A program made the position numbers and the translations under genes. From Neisseria subflava (GTDB lineage: Bacteria > Pseudomonadota > Gammaproteobacteria > Burkholderiales > Neisseriaceae), in contig NZ_CP073117.1 of the NCBI RefSeq assembly GCF_024205745.1, forward strand, positions 1,736,001-1,800,000: 64,000 bases of DNA. The letters run 5' to 3'. Under the pieces are notes generated by a model. That model was given only the letters and a program-made list of their open reading frames with translations. It had not been told where the DNA came from and did not search any database. The stretch's first letter is position 1; the number at the start of each line of letters is the position of its first letter. Positions 1-9,183 of this stretch are shown one piece after another.

Positions 1-2764
1 CCTTCAGGCGGCTGTGTGTTGAAACATTAGCAAACAGTATCCAATATAATGTTTGGAAAGCCCAGCCGCCTTCAGGCGGCTGTGTGTTGAAACTAGTTCT
101 TCTAAGTTTTTCTTATCTTTACCTTTGGCCCAGCCGCCTTCAGGCGGCTGTGTGTTGAAACAAGACAATGTTTCTGCAACAATTGTTGATGTTGACCAGC
201 CGCCTTCAGGCGGCTGTGTGTTGAAACTTTTGTTTTGTTTAACCGTGTTGAATCACATGGTTCCAGCCGCCTTCAGGCGGCTGTGTGTTGAAACGACTGG
301 GAGGAGGGTGTATATGAGGAAACTGTAACCAGCCGCCTTCAGGCGGCTGTGTGTTGAAACGGCAATCCTGAAGCCATGCACTTCGCGCCTGATGACTCCA
401 GCCGCCTTCAGGCGGCTGTGTGTTGAAACTAAATATAGGTCAATCTAAGTATGCTTTATTGTCCCAGCCGCCTTCAGGCGGCTGTGTGTTGAAACTCGCG
501 CTGAAGCTGATTGGTTATTTGGTATCAACGGCCAGCCGCCTTCAGGCGGCTGTGTGTTGAAACTCTTATCCCGAAGAAGTCGCGCGTAATCGAGACCCCA
601 GCCGCCTTCAGGCGGCTGTGTGTTGAAACGCTCTGCTTTGCCCGCAGATTGGCAAAAGGTTTACGCCAGCCGCCTTCAGGCGGCTGTGTGTTGAAACAGT
701 CATCACTTGTTTGATTTGGTATTTGACCCAGACCAGCCGCCTTCAGGCGGCTGTGTGTTGAAACGATTTCCTCTTGCTCTTCGGCGCGCTCGCCTGCTCC
801 AGCCGCCTTCAGGCGGCTGTGTGTTGAAACCAACCATACAGCCATCAATGCCCAACTTCTCGACCCAGCCGCCTTCAGGCGGCTGTGTGTTGAAACAATG
901 CACTCATACGGCTGCTGGCGGTAATGTGCCGCCAGCCGCCTTCAGGCGGCTGTGTGTTGAAACCTACCTTATCCAAAGTGGTCATATTGACCTGTCCAGC
1001 CGCCTTCAGGCGGCTGTGTGTTGAAACAGACGATCGTCGGGGTGGTTATTGCCGTGGTCGGCCAGCCGCCTTCAGGCGGCTGTGTGTTGAAACGACCGAT
1101 AGAGAGGTGAACAAGACTTATTTTGCCAGCCAGCCGCCTTCAGGCGGCTGTGTGTTGAAACGAATCGCAGTAATCACGCCATTTGTAACCGTACACCCAG
1201 CCGCCTTCAGGCGGCTGTGTGTTGAAACCGTATTGACGAGCAGGAGACCCCATATCAAGGTCCCAGCCGCCTTCAGGCGGCTGTGTGTTGAAACATCGTA
1301 AACGTCTTTCAACGGCGGCTGTTTCGTCCCAGCCGCCTTCAGGCGGCTGTGTGTTGAAACTCGAATAGCGAAGCCAGCCTACCATCATTACACCCCAGCC
1401 GCCTTCAGGCGGCTGTGTGTTGAAACGGCACGAGTGCGGACGTGATGGAATGCAGTGTGTCCCAGCCGCCTTCAGGCGGCTGTGTGTTGAAACCCCTTAA
1501 TTGCCTCTGATGGCGCGGCGGTCGCCCCAGCCGCCTTCAGGCGGCTGTGTGTTGAAACCGTAATATCCGCGACGGCCTGCTGCGTCAGCCCACCAGCCGC
1601 CTTCAGGCGGCTGTGTGTTGAAACAAGACAAAATCAAAGCCAAAGCCGCCATGATTCCCCAGCCGCCTTCAGGCGGCTGTGTGTTGAAACTTGATCATAT
1701 AAGCTCCCGAGTCGGCGTGATAAGCCCAGCCGCCTTCAGGCGGCTGTGTGTTGAAACACTAAACTTTAAAAAAAGGACAAAAAATGAAGACCCAGCCGCC
1801 TTCAGGCGGCTGTGTGTTGAAACACAACCCCCCGTGCAACAGTGGTTAATCTGTCCGCCAGCCGCCTTCAGGCGGCTGTGTGTTGAAACAAAAAGCTGCG
1901 AAGCGCAGGCGATGTATTGGGGCACCAGCCGCCTTCAGGCGGCTGTGTGTTGAAACTGCAAGGCATCTTCGGAGACGATGCCGAGACGCTCCAGCCGCCT
2001 TCAGGCGGCTGTGTGTTGAAACACTCGCGCCCTGAATGCCTACCACATTCTCGCCCCAGCCGCCTTCAGGCGGCTGTGTGTTGAAACAATGCGAGGTACT
2101 CACTTAAGAAACCATATTACAACCAGCCGCCTTCAGGCGGCTGTGTGTTGAAACCATCATCTTCAGCCTTCTCAAGTCTTGGGGCAATCCAGCCGCCTTC
2201 AGGCGGCTGTGTGTTGAAACGATTTCCGCCTGTGCTTTGGCAAGTGCGTCATTCGCCAGCCGCCTTCAGGCGGCTGTGTGTTGAAACTCAATAGTTCGGC
2301 GGTCAGGTCATCGGCCTGCCAGTCAACCCAGCCGCCTTCAGGCGGCTGTGTGTTGAAACTCAATTACGTCTGAATCTTGCAAAAGGCGGCGATCCAGCCG
2401 CCTTCAGGCGGCTGTGTGTTGAAACTGCGTATAACTTCGCCATTCGTTGCTCCAAAAAACCAGCCGCCTTCAGGCGGCTGTGTGTTGAAACTCGATGACC
2501 AAACGCAGCACATCGTAGTTATCGGCCCAGCCGCCTTCAGGCGGCTGTGTGTTGAAACTGATGAAAGTGCTTTTGCATTGGGTACTTTGGCAAATCCAGC
2601 CGCCTTCAGGCGGCTGTGTGTTGAAACCGTTTCCGCGTATTTGGTCGTCACCCCACCCTTGCAACCAGCCGCCTTCAGGCGGCTGTGTGTTGAAACCGGC
2701 ACAGGAACGATGGGCCTCCACAAATCGCGCTCCCAGCCGCCTTCAGGCGGCTGTGTGTTGAAAC

Positions 2765-2898
2765 AAGAAGATGGTACGGCGTTATGGCCTGAAAAGCACC
2801 CAGCCGCCTTCAGGCGGCTGTGTGTTGAAACAAGAAGATGGTACGGCGTTATGGCCTGAAAAGCACCCAGCCGCCTTCAGGCGGCTGTGTGTTGAAAC
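2765..2898 (+). repeat. Tandemly duplicated spacer-repeat unit (copy pair 1)
   Basis: The 35-base spacer at 2765-2799 is repeated exactly at 2832-2866, each followed by a full repeat. This is a direct duplication of one spacer-repeat unit, as produced by recombination or slippage between repeats rather than by two independent acquisitions. Confidence 0.95.
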
Positions 2899-3701
2899 TG
2901 ATAGTCAAGTCGATGTGTATGATATTAAAGAACCCAGCCGCCTTCAGGCGGCTGTGTGTTGAAACCTCAATCACTACGCCGGTGCCGTAGTACAAGCATT
3001 TCCAGCCGCCTTCAGGCGGCTGTGTGTTGAAACGTTACAAGAGGGAGAGCCGTTTACTGTAACGATTCCAGCCGCCTTCAGGCGGCTGTGTGTTGAAACA
3101 ACTGCAGCTGCTGTTTCTGTTGGTGATGTTGATACCCAGCCGCCTTCAGGCGGCTGTGTGTTGAAACATCATTAAAATGTTTGATAAATCGTTTCAAAAT
3201 GCCCAGCCGCCTTCAGGCGGCTGTGTGTTGAAACAACTGAAGCATCACGAGTTGTTGCAATTGGTTCACCAGCCGCCTTCAGGCGGCTGTGTGTTGAAAC
3301 CAACACCAAAGACGCGCCCAGCAAGGCCACCGCAGCCAGCCGCCTTCAGGCGGCTGTGTGTTGAAACCGCCAATCGCCGAACAAATGGTTTTGCTCCGAA
3401 TGCCAGCCGCCTTCAGGCGGCTGTGTGTTGAAACTTGTCAGGCTGTTATGGTTTGGAGAGGTGTGAAACCAGCCGCCTTCAGGCGGCTGTGTGTTGAAAC
3501 AGCAGCTGAACAGCGAGCTTGAGCAGACAGACGGCCAGCCGCCTTCAGGCGGCTGTGTGTTGAAACAATCACGAAATGCAACGGAAAGGATTTGCAGCAG
3601 GCCAGCCGCCTTCAGGCGGCTGTGTGTTGAAACAGGTAGCCCCAAGCAGATGGAGATACAAGACAGATTCCAGCCGCCTTCAGGCGGCTGTGTGTTGAAA
3701 C

Positions 3702-3837
3702 AAGATTATGTGGTTGATTTGTCAAACGAAACCAAAGCCAGCCGCCTTCAGGCGGCTGTGTGTTGAAACAAGATTATGTGGTTGATTTGTCAAACGAAAC
3801 CAAAGCCAGCCGCCTTCAGGCGGCTGTGTGTTGAAAC
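3702..3837 (+). repeat. Tandemly duplicated spacer-repeat unit (copy pair 2)
   Basis: The 36-base spacer at 3702-3737 recurs exactly at 3770-3805, each copy followed by a complete repeat. This is a second local duplication in the same array. Confidence 0.95.
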
Positions 3838-4975
3838 TTCAAGTCCTCGATACCGTTCTTCGCTTGGTATCCCAGCCGCCTTCAGGCGGCTGTGTGTTGA
3901 AACCGCCTACTTATTTAAATCAAGTTGTTGCGTACAACCAGCCGCCTTCAGGCGGCTGTGTGTTGAAACGCGCTGAATATGTTTTATGCACGTCGCGGCT
4001 ATCCCAGCCGCCTTCAGGCGGCTGTGTGTTGAAACCCAAACGGTCAGCATGACGACCAAATCGACTGCTTCCAGCCGCCTTCAGGCGGCTGTGTGTTGAA
4101 ACGCAGCACAGGTCAACATCGGTAACGTGATGTTATTCCAGCCGCCTTCAGGCGGCTGTGTGTTGAAACACACAATTACGCGCCCTTGCCGATAACTACG
4201 ATGCCAGCCGCCTTCAGGCGGCTGTGTGTTGAAACTTCTCGGCTCTGTCTTTTGCTGGGTTAATCCCCTCCAGCCGCCTTCAGGCGGCTGTGTGTTGAAA
4301 CAGGTTATCTGTTGCTGGTGTCGGCGTTCATTTGGCCAGCCGCCTTCAGGCGGCTGTGTGTTGAAACCTTTGGGTAAAGTGAGTGTGTTTGCCGCCTCTT
4401 CGCCAGCCGCCTTCAGGCGGCTGTGTGTTGAAACCGCATTCTCTTTCGTGCCGATAATGCGATAAAGGCCAGCCGCCTTCAGGCGGCTGTGTGTTGAAAC
4501 AAATAACGGCGTGCGTTGGCGCAGGATTCATTCACCAGCCGCCTTCAGGCGGCTGTGTGTTGAAACAGGCTGTCTGACGAAACGCCGAAAATCGAAGTAG
4601 CCAGTCGCCTTCAGGCGGCTGTGTGTTGAAACCAACGTTGCCATCGGTCGTAACGCAGGGCAAGGCCAGCCGCCTTCAGGCGGCTGTGTGTTGAAACTTT
4701 TAAAGAAACGCTTAAACCAAGAAGCCCGACACCCAGCCGCCTTCAGGCGGCTGTGTGTTGAAACAATTGCTCATTCTTTATACCTTTTCTACATAAGTTA
4801 CCAGCCGCCTTCAGGCGGCTGTGTGTTGAAACAAAGGCGAGAAAGGCGAAGATGGCGCGGCTGGTCCCCAGCCGCCTTCAGGCGGCTGTGTGTTGAAACT
4901 CGCTCATCTGCTTGATATGTTCTTCAAGCATTTCCAGCCGCCTTCAGGCGGCTGTGTGTTGAAACTAAACAAGCT

Positions 4976-6193
4976 GAGACCTTTGCAAAATTCCTTTTCC
5001 CCCAAACAGCCGAAATCCAAACACAGGTTTTCGGCTGTTTTCATCCAAAATCGCTTCTGATTCTACTCAAATACCCCCTTAATCCCTCTTGGATACCTGA
5101 TAATCAGGCATCCGGCCGCCTTTTAGGCAGCTACAGGCACACTTAGCCTGTTGGCGGCTTTCAACAGGTTCAAACACATCGCCTTCAGATGGCTTTGCGC
5201 ACTCACTTTGAGCAGCCCGAAATAGGCTGCCCGGGCATAGCGGAATTTACGGTGCAGCGTACCGAAGCTTTGTTCGACCACATAACGGGTCTTCGACAAA
5301 TATCGGTTGCGTTTGGTTTGCGCTTCCGACAGCGGATGTTTGCGGTGGGCTTTGCGCATAATGCCGTCCAGTAACCGATGCTCTTCCAGATGTTGCCGGT
5401 TTTCCTCACTGTCATAGTCTTTATCGGCATAGACGGTCGTACCTTTGGGTAACCCTTCCAACAAAGGCGACAGGTGTTTGCACTCATGGGCATTGGCGGG
5501 GGTAATGTGCAGTTTCTCGATATAGCCTTCCGCATCGGTGCGGGTATGTTGTTTGTAACCGAGTCTGTAGAGGCCGTTTTTCTTTATCCAACGGGCATCT
5601 TTGTCTTTACTCGGTGTAGTTTGGCCTCTGACTTGTCCTTCCTCATCAACTTCTATGGCCTGGCGCTGTTTGCTGCCGGCGGTCTGAATAATGGTGGCGT
5701 CAACGGCGGCGGCGGATGCTTTCTCTACTTTTAGGCCTTTTTCGGTCAGTTGGCGGTTGATCAGTTCCAATAATTCGGACAGGGTGTCGTCTTGCGCCAG
5801 CCAGTTGCGGTAGCGGCATAAGGTGCTGTAATCGGGGATGCTCAGTTCGTCAAAACGGCAAAACAGGTTGAAGTCGATGCGGGTGATGAGGCTGTGTTCG
5901 AGTTCGGGATCGGAGAGGCTGTGCCATTGGCCGAGCAGGATAGCTTTGAACATGGACAACAGGGGATAGGCGGGACGGCCGCGGTGGTCTCTAAGGTAAC
6001 GGGTTCTTTGACGATTCAGGTACTGTTCGATCGGTTGCCAATCAATCACCTGATCCAACTTCAATAGTGGGAAACGGTCGATGTGTTTGGCAATCATGGC
6101 TTGTGCGGTTTGCTGGAAGAAGGTGCTCATGGAAAATCCCCTAAATGTCTTGGTGGGAATTTAGGGGATTTTGGGGAATTTTGCAAAGGTCTC
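4976..6193 (-). mobile_element. IS1106-like insertion sequence (IS5 family) inside a CRISPR spacer
   Basis: The element is 1218 bp and bounded by inverted repeats GAGACCTTTGCAAAATTCC at 4976 and its complement ending at 6193. It encodes one transposase on the minus strand. The pentamer AAGCT lies directly outside both ends (4971-4975 and 6194-6198) and reads as a target duplication. Removing the element and one AAGCT rejoins a 34-base spacer (4966-4975 plus 6199-6222), the normal length for this array. The assignment to the IS1106 type rests on the recalled transposase sequence and the ends. Confidence 0.93.
5123..6130 (-). CDS. IS1106-type (IS5 family) transposase
   Basis: 335 residues, the usual length for this group. 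An N-terminal DUF772-type region (about residues 20-130) precedes a DDE transposase domain. Visible catalytic surroundings are AVDATIIQT (first Asp), VYADKDYDSEENR (second Asp) and the C-terminal YVVEQSFGTLHRKF (Glu). It catalyses cut-and-paste movement of the surrounding element by acting at the terminal inverted repeats. It occupies nearly the whole element, has no internal stop and so may be active. The start is the ATG at 6130, about 60 bp inside the right inverted repeat. The hairpin-forming sequence near 5015-5050 inside the left end may stop its transcript. Confidence 0.95.
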   Translation of the reverse strand: MSTFFQQTAQAMIAKHIDRFPLLKLDQVIDWQPIEQYLNRQRTRYLRDHRGRPAYPLLSMFKAILLGQWHSLSDPELEHSLITRIDFNLFCRFDELSIPDYSTLCRYRNWLAQDDTLSELLELINRQLTEKGLKVEKASAAAVDATIIQTAGSKQRQAIEVDEEGQVRGQTTPSKDKDARWIKKNGLYRLGYKQHTRTDAEGYIEKLHITPANAHECKHLSPLLEGLPKGTTVYADKDYDSEENRQHLEEHRLLDGIMRKAHRKHPLSEAQTKRNRYLSKTRYVVEQSFGTLHRKFRYARAAYFGLLKVSAQSHLKAMCLNLLKAANRLSVPVAA

Positions 6194-6823
6194 AAGCTGT
6201 TGTAACAGGTGTTGATGGTATTCCAGCCGCCTTCAGGCGGCTGTGTGTTGAAACAATACATCTTGAGTTCAAGGCAGGATGAACTTTTGCCAGCCGCCTT
6301 CAGGCGGCTGTGTGTTGAAACATCTCTAACAATTTGCAAGTATTCAGCAGTTTTTCCAGCCGCCTTCAGGCGGCTGTGTGTTGAAACGACCCGACCACCA
6401 AGAAAACCGAAACCGCCGCAACCAGCCGCCTTCAGGCGGCTGTGTGTTGAAACAAGGACGGCGTTCCGGTATTTGACGAAAACGGCAAACCAGCCGCCTT
6501 CAGGCGGCTGTGTGTTGAAACACGTTCACCCTCGGGTTTAAGCTGTTCCTGCTCCTCCAGCCGCCTTCAGGCGGCTGTGTGTTGAAACCTTCTAAAATGC
6601 AGTTAATCCCATGAATGAGGCTCCAGCCGCCTTCAGGCGGCTGTGTGTTGAAACATCGTTATCACGCACAATTGCAACCGAAACCGTACCCCAGCCGCCT
6701 TCAGGCGGCTGTGTGTTGAAACAAAAGGTAAAGCCGGTCAGCCGACATTTAAACGGCCAGCCGCCTTCGGGCGGCTGTGTGTTGAAACTCTAGCAACTAC
6801 GAATTCTATGACGACCTATTCCG

Positions 6824-6855
6824 TCAGCCGCCTTTGGGTGGCTGTATGTTCAAAT
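6824..6855 (+). repeat. Degenerate terminal CRISPR repeat
   Basis: It aligns over 32 bases with the array repeat but differs at about seven positions, including both arms of the stem, the loop and the last base (GAAAC has become CAAAT). Decay of the leader-distal repeat is typical and fixes the direction of the array. A normal 35-base spacer (6789-6823) precedes it. Confidence 0.85.
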
Positions 6856-6857
6856 AT

Positions 6858-7016
6858 CGTCCAAGCAGGCTACTCTTCTTCGGTGCGCAGGAAATTGCCA
6901 GCCAGACGGGACAGCTTCATGACTTAGGGAAATATTCGGAAGCCTTTAACCGCTGATTGTATGGTGGCTCTTCAGGCGATCATGCTACCGCCGGTGCAAA
7001 ATTGCAAAAATGCTTG
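6858..7016 (+). pseudogene. Remnant of a cas3 HD-nuclease domain
   Basis: Read in one frame from 6858, the sequence gives GAQEIASQTGQLHDLGKYSE, then AFNR, a TGA stop at 6954-6956, then LYGGSSGDHATAGAKLQKC. HDLGKYS (His-Asp at 6918-6923) followed about 20 residues later by DHATAGAK (Asp-His at 6978-6983) is the signature of the HD nuclease domain at the N-terminus of type I Cas3, closest in memory to type I-C. Only about 50 codons survive and an in-frame stop breaks them, with neither a start nor the helicase part. It lies in the same orientation immediately after the terminal CRISPR repeat. It cannot be functional. It looks like debris of a second or rearranged cas operon. Confidence 0.8.
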
Positions 7017-7100
7017 CTTTATAGTGAATTCCAAAGTATAAGCTGTTGTTCTCTTTCTTAGGCTAGATAACTTTGCTAATGAATTAAAAGGAAAAAAATA

Positions 7101-8237
7101 ATGGGAAATAAACAAACCAATTCAACCATCAAATCTCGTGCAGCGGTGGCATTTGCACCAAATCAACCCTTACAAATTGTGGAAATCGATGTAGAAATGC
7201 CGCGTAAAGGTGAGGTGTTAATTCGTAACACGCACACTGGCGTGTGCCATACTGATGCATTTACGTTATCAGGAAGCGATCCTGAAGGTGTATTCCCTGT
7301 GGTGCTTGGGCATGAAGGTGCGGGTGTGGTTGTTACTGTGGGCGAAGGTGTGTCAAGCGTAAAACCGGGTGATCACGTCATTCCTCTTTACACTGCTGAA
7401 TGTGGCGAATGTGAGTTTTGTCGTTCAGGTAAAACCAACTTATGCGTCTCAGTGCGTGATACGCAAGGTAAAGGTTTAATGCCGGACGGCACGACGCGTT
7501 TTTCTTATCAAGGTCAGCCGATCTATCACTATATGGGTTGTTCGACTTTCAGTGAATATTCTGTTGTTGCCGAAGTTTCACTGGCGAAAATCAACCCAGA
7601 AGCGAATCACGAACAAGTATGTTTACTCGGCTGTGGCGTTACCACAGGAATTGGTGCGGTGCATAACACAGCAAAAGTACAAGAAGGCGACTCTGTTGCC
7701 GTGTTTGGCTTGGGGGCAATTGGTTTGGCGGTGGTGCAAGGTGCGCGTCAAGCCAAAGCTGGTCGCATTATCGCTATTGATACTAATCCTGCAAAATTCG
7801 AGTTGGCAAAACAGTTTGGTGCAACGGATTGTTTAAACCCGAACGATTACGATAAACCGATCAAAGATGTGTTGTTAGACATCAATAAATGGGGCATTGA
7901 TCACACCTTTGAATGTATCGGCAACGTAAACGTAATGCGTCAGGCATTAGAAAGTGCACACCGTGGTTGGGGACAATCCATTATCATCGGCGTAGCGGGT
8001 GCAGGACAAGAAATTTCAACTCGTCCGTTCCAGTTGGTCACAGGTCGTGTTTGGAAAGGCACGGCATTTGGCGGCGTGAAAGGCCGCTCTGAACTTCCGA
8101 AAATGGTGGAAGACTCAATGAAAGGCGACATCGAGTTAGAACCATTTGTGACCCACACAATGACACTAGATCAAATCAATGAAGCCTTTGAGTTAATGCA
8201 CGAAGGTAAATCGATCCGCGCTGTTATTCATTACTAA
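7101..8237 (+). CDS. adhC: S-(hydroxymethyl)glutathione dehydrogenase (class III alcohol dehydrogenase)
   Basis: 378 residues, the full length of zinc-dependent class III alcohol dehydrogenases. It oxidises S-hydroxymethylglutathione, formed from formaldehyde and glutathione, to S-formylglutathione in the cytoplasm; the family also reduces S-nitrosoglutathione. Visible motifs are GVCHTD with the catalytic-zinc Cys and GHEGAG with the zinc His, the structural-zinc cluster [15 protein letters not shown] near residues 100-114, and the NAD fold [13 protein letters not shown] near 210. Start: ATG after AAAAGGAAAAAAATA. Eight bases separate it from fghA, so the two form an operon. In pathogenic Neisseria this pair is controlled by the MerR-type NmlR; no nmlR gene is adjacent here. 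There is no uptake sequence inside, and codon use is more AT-rich than in neighbours, consistent with acquisition, possibly from Pasteurellaceae. Confidence 0.95.
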   Translation: MGNKQTNSTIKSRAAVAFAPNQPLQIVEIDVEMPRKGEVLIRNTHTGVCHTDAFTLSGSDPEGVFPVVLGHEGAGVVVTVGEGVSSVKPGDHVIPLYTAECGECEFCRSGKTNLCVSVRDTQGKGLMPDGTTRFSYQGQPIYHYMGCSTFSEYSVVAEVSLAKINPEANHEQVCLLGCGVTTGIGAVHNTAKVQEGDSVAVFGLGAIGLAVVQGARQAKAGRIIAIDTNPAKFELAKQFGATDCLNPNDYDKPIKDVLLDINKWGIDHTFECIGNVNVMRQALESAHRGWGQSIIIGVAGAGQEISTRPFQLVTGRVWKGTAFGGVKGRSELPKMVEDSMKGDIELEPFVTHTMTLDQINEAFELMHEGKSIRAVIHY

Positions 8238-8245
8238 GGCTCGCG

Positions 8246-9073
8246 ATGAAACTGATTGAACAACATCAAATTTTTGACGGTTCGCAACAAGTTTGGGCAC
8301 ACTATGCCCAAACGCTGCAATGCGAAATTAAATTTGCCGTCTATTTGCCGGATAATCAGGAGAATCGACCGCTTGGTGTGATTTATTGGCTTTCCGGCTT
8401 AACGTGCACTGAACAAAATTTCATTACCAAATCAGGCTTTCAGCGTTACGCGGCAGAACATCAAGTGATTGTGGTTGCTCCTGATACCAGCCCTCGCGGA
8501 GAGCAAGTGCCGAACGATGCTGCTTACGATTTGGGGCAGGGTGCGGGCTTTTATTTGAATGCGACCGAGCAACCTTGGGCGATGAATTATCAAATGTATG
8601 ATTATATTTTGAATGAGTTGCCTGGTCTGATTGAGGAGCATTTTCCTACCAATGGCAAACGTTCCATTATGGGGCATTCAATGGGCGGACACGGCGCATT
8701 GGTATTGGCATTGCGAAACCGGGAACGTTATCAAAGTGTTTCTGCCTTTTCGCCTATTTTGTCACCAAGCCTTGTGCCTTGGGGAGAAAAAGCTTTTTCT
8801 GCCTATTTAGGGAAAGATCGTGAAAAATGGCAGCAATATGATGCTAGTTCGCTCATTCAACAAGGCTATAAAGTGCAAGGTATGCGCATTGATCAGGGCT
8901 TGGAAGATGAGTTTTTGCCGACACAATTGCGTACCGAAGATTTTATCGAAACCTGCCGTGCGGCAAACCAACCGGTCGATGTGCGCTTCCATAAAGGCTA
9001 CGATCATAGCTATTACTTCATCGCCAGTTTTATTGGTGAGCATATTGCCTATCATGCGGCATTTTTGAAGTAG
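8246..9073 (+). CDS. fghA: S-formylglutathione hydrolase
   Basis: 275 residues, an esterase-D family alpha/beta hydrolase. It hydrolyses S-formylglutathione to formate and glutathione, the step after AdhC. The nucleophile elbow GHSMGGHGA lies near residues 144-152, and the remaining triad candidates are the Asp in DQGLEDEFL and the His in GYDHSYYF. Also visible is the family-typical YWLSGLTCTEQNF near residue 50. It begins 8 bases after adhC stops and is probably translated from the same mRNA. The gene is called estD in some Neisseria literature. A hairpin terminator follows at 9104. Confidence 0.95.
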   Translation: MKLIEQHQIFDGSQQVWAHYAQTLQCEIKFAVYLPDNQENRPLGVIYWLSGLTCTEQNFITKSGFQRYAAEHQVIVVAPDTSPRGEQVPNDAAYDLGQGAGFYLNATEQPWAMNYQMYDYILNELPGLIEEHFPTNGKRSIMGHSMGGHGALVLALRNRERYQSVSAFSPILSPSLVPWGEKAFSAYLGKDREKWQQYDASSLIQQGYKVQGMRIDQGLEDEFLPTQLRTEDFIETCRAANQPVDVRFHKGYDHSYYFIASFIGEHIAYHAAFLK

Positions 9074-9103
9074 TCCAAAGAATTGATTTGTTTTAATAAA
9101 TTA

Positions 9104-9136
9104 AAAAGGCATCGGATTGATGCCTTTTATTTTTTA
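9104..9136. terminator. Bidirectional rho-independent terminator between fghA and rtcR
   Basis: Perfect 10-bp stem AAAAGGCATC (9104-9113) and GATGCCTTTT (9119-9128) around GGATT, followed by a T-rich run. It lies between two convergent genes and has A/T tails on both sides. Unlike most hairpins in this window it is not built from uptake sequences. Confidence 0.85.
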
Positions 9137-9183
9137 TAAATGATGAAAAATAATGCGATTAAAATGAGCTAGCTTGTCCACTC

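Larger units (their letters stand above)
1..6855 (+). CRISPR. Type I-C-like CRISPR array, about 85 repeats, interrupted by an insertion sequence
   Basis: Repeats of 32 bases recur every 65-69 bases. Counting repeat ends gives 75 from the left edge (the first is cut by the window) to 4965, nine more from 6254 to 6788, and one degenerate copy at 6824-6855. Spacers are 33-37 bases. The repeat holds a perfect 8-bp stem (CAGCCGCC/GGCGGCTG) around a TTCA loop, followed by the 11 bases TGTGTTGAAAC. A hairpin plus an 11-base handle ending in GAAAC matches type I-C arrays processed by Cas5. The handle and the decayed last repeat put the leader and cas genes off the left edge, with transcription left to right. 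Sequence variants are at 4601-4632 (stem base changed) and 6757-6788 (loop changed). No intact cas gene is in the window, so the subtype is inferred from repeat architecture alone. Confidence 0.97.

Noticed and set aside
53-4915. Many open reading frames of 60-160 codons on both strands in the array
   Set aside because: Their translations are the CRISPR repeat read in different frames (RRLCVET, PPSGGCVLK, THSRLKAAG), so they are artefacts of a stop-free repeat.
6849-7020. A functional small protein from the Cas3-like frame
   Set aside because: There is an in-frame TGA at 6954, no start codon with ribosome site, and only part of one domain.
7021-7045. Correia-type repeat element end (TATAGTGAATT)
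   Set aside because: Only about a dozen bases resemble the element end, and no inverted partner is visible nearby.
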